A stretch of 64,000 nucleotides of DNA, taken from Tetracladium setigerum. Its lineage: Eukaryota; Ascomycota; Leotiomycetes; Helotiales. Made by a program: the position numbers and the translations under genes. The notes beneath the pieces were generated by a model that saw only the letters and a list, made by a program, of their open reading frames with translations, was not told the origin of the DNA and ran no database searches. The stretch is from positions 1,152,556 to 1,216,555 of the forward strand of contig PZJY01000004.1 of assembly GCA_031472005.1 (NCBI GenBank), written 5' to 3'. Of this stretch, positions 23,860-37,560 are shown one piece after another (within the stretch, counting starts at the first letter, position 1; every line of letters starts with the position of its first letter).

Positions 23860-26800
23860 ATGACGCGAGATACCCAGAGACTTCACGATGAACCAGATCT
23901 CAGCGGCGATGCCGAAATATATGCAGCCTTGTGGGACCTGTCCCCCTTCCCTCGTCTTCCAGAGCATGCGCCCATCGAAATCCAGAGCCTTACGATAGAT
24001 GTCCACGATCCAAAACGAGTCTATGCCATACACAAGGCTGCTCGTAGGCATCAGTTCCATATTCTTGTTGAAAGGTGAATCCAGAAGTCGGGCTGATGGT
24101 GGTAGCTCTCCAGCTAACTGCTTTCATAGGTATATAATTCAAATTCGGTATGGCTGTCAATCAGATTCATGCACAACAACGACGTGCTTCTCATGTCGAC
24201 GACGTCTGTCAAACGGTGCGCCAGTGCGAAGATATAATGCTACCAGTGCCCGAACACTGGCGGTTTACATGGCTTCCCAGGACAATCCGGAACAAGGTCT
24301 ATGTTGTAATGCGGAAGCAGTACGGCCCATAACACCCAATAGGCGGCCTTCCAAATCCAAAAAGGTGGTAATCAGCGATGGGAAGATCGCTAAGAATAGC
24401 CAGGATGGAGTAACGAAAGGAGACCCCCCTCCACAAACCATTATCGCGCATAAAAGCAATAATATTCGGTCCGTGGGAAGTGGAAAATCAGGTTCTAGAA
24501 AGTCTGAGAAAGGTTCTGGTGGCAAAACATCTGAGGATTCGATTCGGTCGAGAGTCCAAGTGCTGGACGAACCTACCAAATTAGACCATCGATCTTTTGT
24601 GCAGAATGTCTTCGGGACTGTTGCTTTCAAAATGGTAGAGTGGCTTACGCCCCACAATCTACAAAAGCTGTCTGTGCCAGATTCCGTGTCAGATGGAGCC
24701 GGCGTTGTTGAGCAAGATAAAAAAGAAATATCCTTGGATACAGCAAGAAAGCCGGCTGAAGAGACTAGAAAGGACGATCTAGAAGCCAGCTACAAAACCC
24801 TGGAACCAGAAGCCGAAGTCGATGCACCCGCATTGAAGATTGATCAAGATACCGAAGCGTGCGATATTCTGGCACCTGAAAATGTATCGCCCAAGTCTCA
24901 AAATCTAAGGCGTAAGCCAAAAGCATCCAGAGGCCAACCATTAGAATCTTTTCAAGATCTGCCCGTAGATGAGAGTCCTGCCTCGAAAAGAAGAAGCTCG
25001 CATGTACGGACTTCATCGGAACAACTGGAGCATCATAAACCCAAGAGCATTCTCAATCGCCCACAAAAAGCATCGGAAATGGAAACAGGTCACTTTTCTC
25101 AGTTGAAGTCTCCAAAACAAAAGGTGCTGCGTCAAGCAGTACTCACGAGTCCAGTAATGCGAGTAGCAGAGATCCCGCCGCTTGAAAATGTTTCAACGAA
25201 ATACATCACTGCGACAACTGAAAGGGTAGTAACGCCTCATGCAACAGAAGATGTGAAAACGGTACCAGATTCTGCTACGAACGAGAAGCGAGCAAGAAAA
25301 ACAAGTAAGAAAGAACTACGGCAAAGTAGCAGCAAATCCGGAACAGCTAGTTCAACTAAGCTAGTTCCCCAATCGTTGTCCCACTTGTCGATGGAAGCAA
25401 TTCTGATATTTTCTAACATGATGGATGCAAATGGCACATGTGAACAGCATTCTCTCTATCCGCAAAGGGTTTCCGAGGAGATTGACACAGCCTTGGGTAT
25501 GTTGCTTGAAAATGTGGGAGCACCAGAGCGCGCACCCTGGTCACCGATACCCTTCGATTCATTACAAGACAAGCTCCAATGGCTCAGCTTTTTTGAGCAA
25601 ACCGTTTTTGATGTTTTGAGCAAGCCTCAGTCTCTTTTGCAGTCATTCCGACGCGGGCGCGAATTATTCAGTACACAGGATATATGGTATCTGATGCTGA
25701 GGATTACGAGAGTGGCTCCATCTCTTGTATTCGATAGTTTATGGAGGGCAAGTGGCTCCTTATTCGAGTCACCAAAATGGCTGGAAGATACTTGCGATTG
25801 GACAAAGAAGAATTCGGATCCGATTTCGAACGAGTTCACATCGAACCTTGATGCCGCAGAAGTTATCAGTCTTTGTTTGCATGCACTGGTAGCATCAGCA
25901 CCTCTTGTACATGAACCCAGGAAGCTCAGACATATGTCTAAAATACGGTCCCATGGCTTTTCAACTTCAGCTGGAAACTCTGTCCCTCTTGAGCCCATCG
26001 CCCTCTGTCTTCAGTACGACGACGCATTCACAAATGAAGCTGCGATGAGACTTGCCAGGAGATTATTTGCAGCTATTCCAGCACGAGATGCGTTCTCCAA
26101 AGTATTGGAGCTTCAAAAAGCAACCGATACCGAATTGAAAGAGCCCAGAATCATTGACGTTGTGCTAAACACGATAAATATCTCGGCAATAGATTCATAT
26201 TTTCATCTTGACCGATCAGGTTTGATGCATGAGGTTCGGATGTACACGTTGATTCTCGATTGGGCCCGGACTGTGATGTTGCAGGAATGGCAAGGCTCCG
26301 CTGTAGTACCAAAAGATGGTCCGTTTGGCGGAGCTTTAATGACCATGACTGCCATTCGTAAGTCATCGAAGCAATGAAAGTGGGCCAAGCTAATATATTG
26401 TAGACAAGAGGAAACAATCTTTACTTCTGGGCGATGAGGAGTTTCAGACACAATACTTTTCTTCGCGTCTCGATTCAGTCACCATGGCTCGCGAATGGAC
26501 TACCTTTGAGCAAAACAAGAATACCATCCATCTCTTGGATTATCCTTTTCTCTTTCCTCCCTCAACTCTAGTCACCTACTTCCGGGCCATAAATTTCACA
26601 AACATGAATCTTGCATACGAAACCTCGAAGGGAACGAATGGTCTAATGAGCACGGCAATAGCATCAAATCACAACCTTATAAATAGTAAGGAGCGCTGGG
26701 ATAGGCTGGTCGAGCAGATGCGCACTGGCACTTCCCTATTCTTGGTTCTAGAGATTCGGCGAACGAATGTTCTGATTGACACATTCAACTCTCTTTGGAG

Positions 26801-27904
26801 GCGAGAAGAGCGGGAGTTAATGAGACCTCTCAGGCTTCGCTTGGGCGAGGACGGGGGAGAGGAGGGTATGGATGCTGGGGGTGTTCAACAAGAGTACTTC
26901 CGACTGGCCATAGCGGAGGCTCTAGACACAAATTATGGTACTTCATTCTTATCCTACACATCTTTTAATTGCTAACGACGATAGGTACATTCGCTGTTGA
27001 TGACAGAACAAAAATGACATGGTTCCAACCGGGCTCTTTGGAGCCTCTTTGGAAATTCGAACTCATAGGCACAATTGTCTCTCTTGCTGTATACAACGGT
27101 CTGACCCTCCCAGTCACTTTCCCCAAAGCATTATACCGCAAACTTCTCGACCAAGAAGTCACCGAACTCCACCACATAGCAGATGGATGGCCCGTCCTCG
27201 CCAACGGTCTCACTACCCTCCTTGAATGGGACGAAGACGAAGGCTCTGTCGAAGATATCTTTGCACGCACCTACGAATTTAGCGTCGAACAATTCGGCCA
27301 AACCGTCTCTCGCGAAATGACCCCTTCTGCAACCTGGCCTCAATTCTCCTCACTCCTTCCCCCCTCCTCCACCAACCCCGAAGACGCCCCTCTGGTTACA
27401 AACTCCAACCGTAACAGTTACGTTGGTGATTACATTCGCTGGCTCACAGACGTATCCGTCCGTCCGCAATTCGAAGCCTTTAAACGTGGTTTCTTCACCT
27501 GTTTATCCCCGCAAACAATTAAGCTCTTCGATGCGCCGACACTCCAATCCGTCATCGAAGGTATCCAAGAAATCGACGTCGCAGAACTGCGCCGCATAAC
27601 ACGTTACGTCGGCTGGGACGCCTCGCATCGCACTATTCGTGATTTCTGGTCCATAGTCAGACGATACGATCTCGACCAGAAGCGCAAACTGCTTGAATTC
27701 ATTACAGCTAGTGATAGGGTGCCTGTTGGGGGGATGAGCAATCTACAGTTTACTCTACAGAAAAATGGGGTAGGTGATCTGCATCTGCCGACTAGTTATA
27801 CTTGCTTTGGGATCTTACTATTACCGGAATTCTCGACGAAGGATGTGCTGAGGGCAAAATTGGGGATGGCGTTGGAGAATTCGAAGGGTTTTGGGTTTGC
27901 TTGA
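23860..27904 (+). CDS. HECT-type E3 ubiquitin ligase with AZUL-like N-terminus
   Basis: Four exons (23860-24074, 24130-26357, 26404-26937, 26985-27904) encode 1,298 residues; introns are 46-55 nt. The HECT domain occupies roughly the last 370 residues. It contains GGVQQEYFRLAIAEAL, WFQPGSLEPLWKFELIGTIV, the N-lobe/C-lobe hinge and the active-site loop LPTSYTCFGILLLPEF; the catalytic Cys is about residue 1266. HECT enzymes take ubiquitin from an E2 onto this Cys and pass it to substrate. Residues about 73-150 hold a Cys-rich block (RYGCQSDSCTTTTCFSCRRR, then SARTLAVYMASQDNPEQGLC) that looks like the AZUL zinc finger of UBE3A. The middle is Ser/Lys-rich and probably disordered. The frame uses the first ATG. 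Yeast Hul4 is the likely relative, though I cannot confirm orthology. Confidence 0.92.
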
Positions 27905-28698
27905 GGACTCTTTTTCCGTTCTCGAGTTTCACTCTCCGTGGGGGCTTTGGCTGGTTAGGTGCCTGGGTAAGATAGGCGGGTAGAATAGATAGCGCCAAAA
28001 TGGTATGATATTATTTTTCAGGGACAGAGATTATATTTCATGTGAAGATCAATTAAGAGCGTGTTTTTCCACATACTTTATTCTCTCATTCCTCGAGTTG
28101 CGCTAAAGCTGGCTCGAGACCAGAGGTTAGTTAGTCCCCTTCTCATCCTTGTCTCGTTTCGTTCCTCTCCCTGTCTCTTTCCCTCTCCCCATTTCCCTTT
28201 CCACTCCGGCCCGCATCTCCTTCAAGCACAGCAGATGAAAAGTAGAAGATGATCAGCCCAGCAGGGTGGTTCTCATTCAGCCTTCTTTCCCAAATTGGTT
28301 TGCCGGCGAGAGGCGGGAGGGTGCGTCAAACGCTCCTGAGGTTTCTTTCGTTTCTTTCCAGGATAATGTGGCTTCCTTTCTTTCTGAATCGAGAGTTTGG
28401 GAAATGGGGTTTCCCGTCAGGCCAGTAGTTTAATTGTGCTGTGTTCTTGAAAGTGGAAATATGCATATTATTTGAGCTGAAGGGAATGGTGGGAGGCCTC
28501 GATCGACAGATGTGTTGGATTTGTATCCTGTTTCCATTTTCTCCTCTCACAGTCTCGTTTCTTTGCCTCTATGGATTTCTCCAGATTAAATAGGAACTAC
28601 GAAATTAAGAAACTTGACAGCGTCAAGGTAACATCGTTTAACCACCGTTGCTCTCGCCGAACTCGAACATTTCCATCACAGTGAATGAAGTCGATTCG

Positions 28699-29036
28699 AT
28701 GACGCATTGGCACCACCCAATTCCTGATGAATTGATCGGATGGAAGGATCATGTTCCAACTCATGAGCCTATATCTAGACTCGATCCAGATGAGTTGAGA
28801 TTATTGAATGAGTGGGATATACGTGGTGATAATGCTCATTGTATACTTTGAACTTGCACGACCAAGAAGGGAAGTAAACGAGACACGACAAGATACTCAA
28901 GGAGAAGTATAATAAGACCGACGATATTACGACAGTGTTGGAGCTTTTGGACCAACATCCCATACTCCCTTGTGTAGCTGTTCATCAAGGGGGTCAAGAT
29001 CTCTCGTTAACATTGTCAAATATAGTAATAGCATAT
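28699..29036 (+). pseudogene. possible short coding remnant, unknown family
   Basis: Two stretches read like protein. One starts at the ATG at 28699 (MTHWHHPIPDELIGWKDHVP and on through SRLDPDELRLLNEWDI). The second runs from about 28884 in another frame (DKILKEKYNKTDDITTVLEL, then DQHPILPCVAVHQGG), ending at a TGA near 29036. They are separated by about 50 bases that could be an intron starting GTATAC at 28841, but the phases do not match. I do not recognise the family. This could be a decayed small gene, a gene with one base missing, or chance. Confidence 0.25.
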
Positions 29037-29942
29037 TGAAATAATACAAAATTATTATTTATCATATAATATTTACTGTGTGATATCATTTTTGGCGAAG
29101 CATGTGAGTGAGCAAATGAGGGAACGATGGCTGTGAGGTAGCTTAGAAATCTGGAACTATGGGGAGGGAGGGGTATAGAAAGCGATTAAGAATTACGACG
29201 TGAATGTCTCCAAAACCAAGCTTTCTACTCCTGGATTCGGGTGAATTGTGGTTGGACACCGAGGAGTGTTGTTCCAACGTCTATCTCCATTTTGGGAAGA
29301 GGTACGAAGTTGCAATGTCACTCTTTTCAAGTGATGTTGGGAATGAACTCGGTTTTTTTTTCCCTTGGACTCTGGACTGCGAACGCCGAAGCTAAATGCG
29401 TTGTATTAAATCGAATATCACAAGAAAAATCAAAGTAACAGGTGGAAATCTAGAATGTCGCACCACTATCCATCAAAATACATCAACTTCCCTTCTACTA
29501 ACTTTCAAACATATACTATTGCGCCACCTAAGTAAACAACGCCTACCTATCCTATACAAACAACGACTATACCGCCATCAACCCCAGTAAATCGCACCCA
29601 TACCACACAACCACATATAATATCTCCACCTTTCTATACCCACCCTCCACTACTCAAAACGAAAAATCCTGCCTAGTCATTCCAACACACCAACTTCCTA
29701 CCAACCAAGCAAAAGATCGTCCTTTTCTTTCCCCTTCCCTTCCCCGTACATGCGCCCCCTTCTTTTCTCGCACTTCTTGCCACAGCTTGCCTATTTATCC
29801 TTTCCCATTTCATATCAAAACACGACGTAATCCCATTGTAACTGTAACTAACTACAGAAGGGAACGGGTAAATCCATCAGGGGAAGTGAGTTCGGGGAAG
29901 TTTCGGCCGAGGCAGGTACGCGAGGTTGTTATGTCCCTTTGG

Positions 29943-29980
29943 GATCGATCGATCGATTGATTGATTGAGTGATTGATGGC
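29943..29980. repeat. GATC/GATT tetranucleotide microsatellite
   Basis: Directly visible as four GATC units followed by several GATT units, then degenerate GACT copies out to about 29995. Confidence 0.8.
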
Positions 29981-30820
29981 TGACTGACTGGCTAGCTGAA
30001 AAGATGGCAGGCTGGATGGAAGTGGGATGGAATGGAACAGTGAGGGATCTCAGACGAGATATTTTGGGTTAGGCAAGGTTGCAGTATGGTATGTCAGGGG
30101 AAGCGGGAAGCGGGACGGAAGACAGAGCGAGAGAGAGCGAGAATCGAGATTTCAGATGAGAGATGGGAATTGGGAGGAGTCACGTTAGATGAAAATCGAT
30201 CGATGAATTATGACGCTTTGTTGTTTGTTTGGGGTGAATGGTTGAAGGAGGGTTTACTTTTGGGATACTGCCGAGTAAAATTGGCATATCGAGAGAAATT
30301 GTTGCTCAAAGAAATAGTCCTATTTATCGAGACCCAACGTGCAAATCACAATTTTCATTCTCACTTCAATCCATCTATCCTCGCATAGTATGATGATTTT
30401 TACAGGTTTAATTCTTTCTCCAAAAAAGGAATATTCTTCAGGTATCCAAAAGTTTCTCCGAGAGATAAACTACCAACATACAAAATCGTAGGACATTTTC
30501 GTACTATCCTATACATGCCAAAAAATAACTCAGGACCAGAGAAACAAGACGAGAAACAAAACAAGCAAACACCGCCGGCTCCTTTGCTCCCTTCCAAAAT
30601 AAAAAAAAGGCTGCGCCGGCTCGCTTTGCTTTAAGTTTCCCCTGACTGGTACCATACAGGCCCAGTTCGTTTCCTAATCCGATTCCATCCAACCCAAATC
30701 CCCCCAAATGATACCAAAAAGTGAAGAAAAAAATGATAGGCACCTGAGATGTATATGTGTATGGATGCTTGATATTGCCCACAAGGAGAGGATTGATACA
30801 ATAGCGGTGATAAAGGAGAG

Positions 30821-30857
30821 TTTGTGTGTCTGTGTGTGTTGTGTGTGTTTGTGTGTG
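30821..30857. repeat. GT-rich dinucleotide tract
   Basis: An imperfect (GT)n run broken by single C or T bases lies in the gap downstream of the sugar transporter. It produces long spurious minus-strand ORFs rich in Thr and His. Confidence 0.75.
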
Positions 30858-31168
30858 ACGGAGTGATAGAGAGATAGAGCGTCGCAGCGGGTGGTGTTGT
30901 AAAGCTAGGTAGGGAGGGGGTATATAAAAACAGACAAGCAGAAGAACAGTAGTCAAGAACCATAAAATCTTTTCCCATCTCCTCACGATGCGTTTTTATC
31001 TTGCGTTCCCCCTTTTTTTGTGACGTGACGTGAGTCCATGACTCCCCTAGGAAGTGTGGTTTGTAAGGGAAAAAAGGGATCAACTGATTGAGTGAGTGGG
31101 TGGGTGAGTGAACAGGGCGAGTAGTGGGCTGGAATATTTGAATTTTTAATTTTTCTTTTCTTTTGGCT

Positions 31169-33211
31169 TTAAACTTCTTGGATGTTGACTACGTCTCCGT
31201 AGGCGTCGAATCCTAATCTCTTGGTTGCGAGAGATGCGGCGACGGGGTTGGAGGAATTGAAGATTTCGTCGAGTTCCTCGAGCTGTGGGGGGTGTTAGTG
31301 GATGTTTTGGAAGAATTTGATGGAAGAGGGAAGTAGGGGGAGTTGAGGAGACGTACCGTTCTGTTCTTCGTCTCGGGGATGAAGAAGAATACTACGATGG
31401 TTTGGACGGCACACCATATTGTGAAGATGATATATGTCCTCCAGCCAATCTTCTGCATGGCGACAGGCCAAGCGAATTGGTTCAACATGCCAGCTTTTCG
31501 ATGAAAGTTAGCAAAGCTTCTCAATGGAAGTTTTTGTTCATGTGATGTGTGTGACATGGGAATATACATACCAGCTGCAACGGTGAAACCAGAGAAACCC
31601 ATTCCCTTTGCGCGCATTTCGAAGGACAAAACTTCGACTGGGTACAGAGCTTGTAGAGGTGTGAAACCAACGGAGTATACCGCACCGAAAAGGAAGACGC
31701 AGAAAAGCGAGGCAACGCTGGCGGCTTTATTGGTTCCTGGGAGGAATTTCTCTTTGCCATCTGCCAGGATTAAGGGAGCTGGAATTGATGCGCTGTATAC
31801 AGCTGCGGAGACGGTTAGGCCCAACCAGACCACACAACATCCTGCGTTAGAGAAAAGAAGTAGAGGACGTCGACCAACCCGATCTACGAGATTGGCACCG
31901 AAGAGGGCGAAGAGGAATTGTTGGCAGTTATTGATGAGGATAATGTTAGCTTGACCCATTGAACCCCTGACTCCGATCGTGTCGAGAACTTTAGACATGA
32001 AGTATGAGAGCACGGCTTGGAGATGTTAGTCATGTTGCGAGAAGTGATGGGGTAGGCATTCTTACAATTTCCTGCCCATTGACCGAAGATAGTGACGGAG
32101 CAATTGCAGAAGAGTCGATAGCAGGTTGAGCGATTTTTGAAAAGAGCACTGTAATCCCACCAACGTTTATCGGCACCATCCATCTCCAATAGCTCTTCGT
32201 ATTCATTGAGTTGCAAGTTGACCCATTCACTATCTGGGTTGTTTTCGCCGTGATACTTGACCAGCATCGCCTTCGCTTGTTCTTGCTTGTTGTTGACATA
32301 GAGCCATCTTGGTGATTCCGGAAGAAAGAAGGCAGCAACGAGAATGACAACTCCAAAGAGCAATTGGATCCAGATGATCAGTCTCCAGGACAGGTCGCTT
32401 TTGTGGTTCTCCCCTCCTCTTGCAACACCACTTGCGAGGATAGATCCGGTAAACCTGTATTCTTTAGCACCGCTACCCACAAATAGTACTTTCACTCGAC
32501 CAAACTCACCAGAAACAATTGAAGATAGCCGTCACAATACCACGGTAAGCTGGGTGGGAAACCTCAACCACATACATAGGTCCGGCAGCAGAGGCGACAT
32601 TGACACCAAATCCGAGCAAGAATCTTCCTCCCATGAATTGTTTGACACCATTCTCCCTTGTTGCAACACCTTGTACGATTGTGCCGATGATGATGAGCAC
32701 ACATCCAATCCACATACCAAAGCGACGCCCATAAGTATCTGCTGAGGGCCCAATGAAGGGTAGCGAGACCACACCACCAATCTGGTACATAGACGTGACG
32801 ATTCCAGCCCAAATACCATCGTTGGATCCGTTGTAATACTTCAAAAAGTGTGAATTTGCCAGGAGATTGTTGATCAGCGATCCATCATAACCATTCATAG
32901 TCGCACAGAAGAAACCAATAAAACAGGCGCAGTATAGTTGAAAGGTATTCCAGGTGAAGGGCTGCGGCGGCTCCCGGAGCATTGCTTCGTTAAAGGCCTC
33001 ATTTCCTCGGATTATGCGAATCTCGACCTCCTCGTACTTCTGTAAAGCAACGACAGTTAGAAACCTTTTCCTCTGGAAAGACTACAACGGGCTATAAAAG
33101 TGTCGGACTGACCTCGTCATCGTCGTCGTGGGTGTGGTCTGTCTTGTGAGAGGGCATATGCCTCAACATCTCATGATGTGTTGGCGGCCATTTATCCCCA
33201 GCGTCGCTCAT
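31169..33211 (-). CDS. MFS sugar porter (lactose permease-like)
   Basis: Six exons (33211-33113, 33039-32510, 32454-32066, 32015-31572, 31493-31357, 31282-31169) give 570 residues, all in phase, with introns of 50-78 nt. Sugar-porter signatures are in order: NGYDGSLINNLL in helix 1, a DTYGRRFGMW loop for the first RxGRR motif, GRFLLGFGVNVASAAGPMYV, the PESPRWLY motif after helix 6, GQWAGN, DRVGRRPLLL for the second loop motif, and PETKNRTLEELDEIF at the end of helix 12. It should be a 12-helix plasma-membrane H+/sugar symporter. The sequence style resembles fungal lactose permease/LAC12-like members, but the substrate cannot be read from sequence. The N-terminal tail is His/Asp-rich. No related catabolic gene is adjacent on this side. 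Confidence 0.9.
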
Positions 33212-35187
33212 AATTGCGAGAGTGGTCGTTACAGACCGGGCCTTTTACTGAACTGAGCTGAATTGAACTGAACGGTAGTGTGTTGAAAGAACGTTGGCGA
33301 TGCCTTTCGACCGGTCGTCAAAAATACATGGGAGCAAAAAGTCGGGGAAGAGGGCTTGTGGTGGAGGAGGTACCGAAAGGTTATATGTATGGATAGGTGT
33401 GTGTGTGTGAGCGTGCACTCCTCCCCTCCTCGTGCAAACCCTGTCCATAGCAAGCACATGAACCACCAGGAGGGATAAATCCAGCATAAGCGTTCTCTGC
33501 TGGTCTCCTGGTCTCACCACCCAAGCTCCCTCTCCCCAGCGCCACTTTCCTTCGGAAATGTAAGATTCAATGCTCAAATGGGGTAAGCTTCTATCAACCC
33601 CGGATTCGCGGGCAGCGAAGCCCCTCCATTGAGTCGAGACCAACCTCCCAGACCCCATGCTTGGGTGCTAGGGGGCGAGATTACTGTGTGGCTCACTACT
33701 ACTTTCAAGCACACACCACAAGGATACAAGGTGCTTGCTTGATGGTGATGGTGGTACAAGTTCTAAAGTTACCTTGTAGCAACATGCAGCGAGAACGGCC
33801 AGCCGAGATGCGCTGACTCTCCCGACTTCTTTCCATGCAGGAGGATTGCAAAAAAGTGACAGGTGTGACAGATGTAACTGCGTGATACTCTACCTCCCTA
33901 TTCTTGTTGAAAACCGAGTAATAGTTTTAGTCTCGGCGAGAGGGGAGTACAGTAGTACTGTAGTAGTGACTGATGTCTCACTATGCAGGGAGATTGCTCA
34001 TCAATCCAAGCTCTTCGGAATATCTCAAGCAACTGAATTCTTCCACAAAAACCCAACAGACAAGAAGGAAGAAGCATCCCAGCTCTGAAGGCTTCCCTCG
34101 ACTTGGTGTTGGGCCTCGTTTGAATCTTCCGAGCCGTTCCAGCATCAACGCCATCCATCCATCATCCACCATCCTACTTTTCAACGTCTTCGAAAAAGAG
34201 ATCATGGGGAGACTGGGGGGATGTGGTTCTAATTTACAACCGCTAAACCACATCGAACATAGTGGAGTTTGCAAATCCCAGCGAAATCCCAGTGATTGGG
34301 AGTCTTGGCTCAGTCGAAGATTCCATTTCCAGATTTCACGGAACCAGTGGGCCGCTGGCCCAAAGTAGCATTTAACCATTACGAACCCTCTCCAACACAA
34401 CACCACCACCCTCCCCACAGTCGCAAAATTGATCTCGAAACAAACACAAGAACTTCCCTTGAAGAAACCCCCTCATGTCTTTCCCATCATCTCAAGTTTC
34501 GCGACTTGAATTTCATCTGATGAACTCCTTGCAAGCAAGTTAAAGGCTCAACAGCCAGGCCGCCTTGTGAAACCATGATCGATTACTATTAAGCGAGGTT
34601 GCAAGTCCGGATAAACAACGCCACGCTGTCGTCTGTCCGCTTTCGATTTAGCTGAAGGATCCCAAAATTTACAGTAGGACTGACTGGCTGTGGCGCCGAG
34701 ACAACGCTGGGAACTCTTTTTCTGGAGACGAGGCAGATCGCTAATCATCCGGGTCTCATGGTCGAGTAGTCAATGGATATTAAATCTATTCATCAAAAAA
34801 CTCCTCATGATGGGGAAAGCGGGAGTCCTCCACCTCTCCACTTGGTTCGGATGGCGCGGCCTATTTGCTCTGATCGTTGTTTCCTGGGGAAAGTATATCT
34901 TCATGAGAGAAACCCTCGCCGGTAGAGGAGGGAGAGAATTTGTACAGTTCAGTTCCTCGTGAGCGGCGTGGTACCATTACCAACCTCCTCCCTCTCCTCT
35001 CGAAACACGTCTGCAGGTCGTGACATCCACGAATCAAACGGCCGCCAACATCCGCACCACAGAGCAACATGAACTTCAGATGAAGGCACTCTCTTTCATT
35101 GGTCTCCTCGCCTCAAAAAGAAAGAGGTAACAAGCCACCACTCAGCACGGGAGAAATACGATTCGCTAGTCCACTAGCTAGTACGGA

Positions 35188-35213
35188 GGTACAGTGCTAC
35201 AGTAGTACAGCAC
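35188..35213. repeat. dispersed palindromic TACAGTAGTAC motif
   Basis: Contains CTACAGTAGTACAGCAC at 35197-35213, found identically at 51660-51676. Related copies lie at 33947-33966, 52114-52134 and 10141-10156. Confidence 0.6.
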
Positions 35214-37560
35214 ACTCCTAGCCGTACCTCCCTCTGCTACAGAAATCTATCTTCAACGTGATTTATCCCCAGAAACCTCAGATGTAACGGCGGGAGGAAG
35301 ATGAGATGGGATCGATCCAATTTCAACATTTCAGTCACAGGCACTATGCAAAACACCCCGATACAGAGATATCTCATTTTACTCTCGGCCCCTTTTCGAC
35401 AGACAGCTGAAGAAGATAAGTAAGGTTACCTTGGGAAACCAGGCATGCAAGGCATACTGTACTGTGCTGTATATTCCCAAAGAATTGATCAACAAGGCGT
35501 GCTCCCAACTGATTTAGGATTTCGATCCAACCTGGTCCTGGATGGAAAAAAAAAAACAATCAATCCCAAGATCGCGACCAGGATTCGACGGCAGTCTGTG
35601 TGCGAAAGCAACAGAAGGAAAAAGGAAGTAGAAAACGCTGATCTGGGGTAAAACGTATATCAAGCTTCTCTTATTGATCAGTGATCACAGGAGTTCTTTT
35701 AAGATTTTCTCTTTCCTTTTGTTCTGGTCACTTGTTCATGTACAGTTTGTACCTCCGTACTACTTTGCGGGGTCGATCATAAATTTATGATGCATCAAGG
35801 CGGAACGTCCTTGTGTGGACAAAACCAGATCCTTATTTCTTAAAGTATTGTCGATCTCTTTCTTTGCGCCTGCCTTCTCTCCTAAGACATTTATTAATCT
35901 TCTTGTCATCTGATTATATATGCGCTACTCTATAGTTTGCGTGCGTACGTTCTCCCTCTCTTCCTCTCATACCTCCTGTTTATTTCTATGGTACCGGAGC
36001 AAAACGTATTACGCAGTTGTGCAGATATGCAGATAGATATATTGTGATGCTGCATCCACCTCACATCACACGCTCACTCTCAGCTCTTCTGCCGGCCCGG
36101 CTACCGCGTACACCGCAGCCGGTACTTGAAATTTTCGCGTAAAAAGATAAAAGAACCAAATATGGGGTACATGATCTATAAATGAACATAATCTATACAT
36201 ATAGTAATCTATATATGCAGCCCACCAATCACCCGTGTGTGCGAAGGAAAGACCTCTCCAGTGGAGGATCGACGGGTTATATGATTTGCATCGGGCAATG
36301 AACTCCTTCCGCTGGTGTGATTTTTTTAGTGCTGTAGTTGATTTGTTGAGATGAGGTCGCGTGGTTGAGAGATTTGTACTCTGCTGTAGTGTGCAAGTGG
36401 AGTTTATATATATTGCTCTGCGAGTGCCGTTGTACGAGGATGGTTAGTGAGTAGATGCGGTGAAGATTGGAAGTTAGTGTTTATTGTGTGTGAATGTTTG
36501 AGGTTTCGTATCGTTGAAGGAAAGATGAGTCCGCGCTCTCGAAAGTGCCGGGAGCCGTAGTCGAACGAAATCCAGGACGGAGGATGGAGCTCCAGATTTC
36601 ACCATTTGTGAGAAATATATTTTGTGTTCTTTATTTTGTGAAAGTTTAGATGAGATTATGCGTCTTGTGTAGCAAGTTGTATCTCATTACCTCAAGGGCT
36701 TTGTATGGAAATTAGTGGTTTTCCAGTTCACCGTGAAAGTGACACCAGGCATCAACATGATAGGAAGTGATATCATCCTGTTTCCTGAACCTAGCCGCCT
36801 AGTCTTCTTCAGAAGAGTGCAAGTGCTCCTTAGCCTCGGCATCCAGTTACGAAGCTGGGTTTCTGTCGTGAGAGAAGGTTCTTGTAACCCCCCTCCCCCT
36901 CCCTCCTACTTATAGAGAGCCCCTCGTTCAATTAAAAGATCTTTACGATCAGATAGATCACCGATATAGCGTTGCTGCACAGCTCAGAGACAACTTTGGC
37001 GTTCGGGAAGTAAGTCTTGTTTGAATAGCGCAAGAATCCACTTGCGATCTCTTGGGCAACAAGCATCGCTGGGTCTGAAACATTTCCCGGGTTCTCTCGG
37101 ACGATTCGGACTCAAAATTTGTGTTGTTTTAATGCCTGAAGTTTTTCTTGAAAGTTTTGCTGTTGAACCTATGTTTAGGTGTTGTTGCTGCTGATTTCTA
37201 GCTGGTTGTCGAACGTTTCGTAGTGGTCATTTATTATTCCCCCGTCATTCCTCGCTCCTTTCTCAAGCACAAAGCCAAATTCCTTCACATTATATTCTCC
37301 ATCAAATGAGACGAGCGAGAAAGAGAGAATGAAATACTGTAGGGTCTGGGCGTGGTGGAAGAATAGATGAATGGTTGAGGCGAGGGGAACAGGAGGAAAA
37401 GGCAAAGCTACTCCCTCAACGGTTCACTCGGGACATTATGCCTGATCGCTTTCTCTTTCTTGTTTCGTCAGCGAACAGATATGTTGATATAGAGTTGTGA
37501 AAATAGGGACCAAAGGATGCCGCAGATATTTATCTGAGCATGCTGTTGTAATGGTCACTA

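Larger units (their letters stand above)
27905..31168. other. long intergenic region with microsatellites
   Basis: About 3.3 kb lie between two genes with converging 3' ends. It holds a GATC/GATT tetranucleotide tract at 29943-29980, a GT-rich tract at 30821-30857 and pyrimidine-rich stretches. A possible coding remnant at 28699-29036 is listed separately. The long minus ORFs at 30504-31083 are products of the GT/CA repeat and are not called. Confidence 0.4.

Noticed and set aside
30504..31083. Overlapping minus ORFs of 150-160 codons
   Set aside because: Driven by the GT/CA repeat at 30821-30857; composition His/Thr-rich, no domain.
33245..34418. Several 100-145-codon ORFs on both strands upstream of the sugar transporter
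   Set aside because: They overlap one another in opposite frames and none shows a domain or splice pattern.
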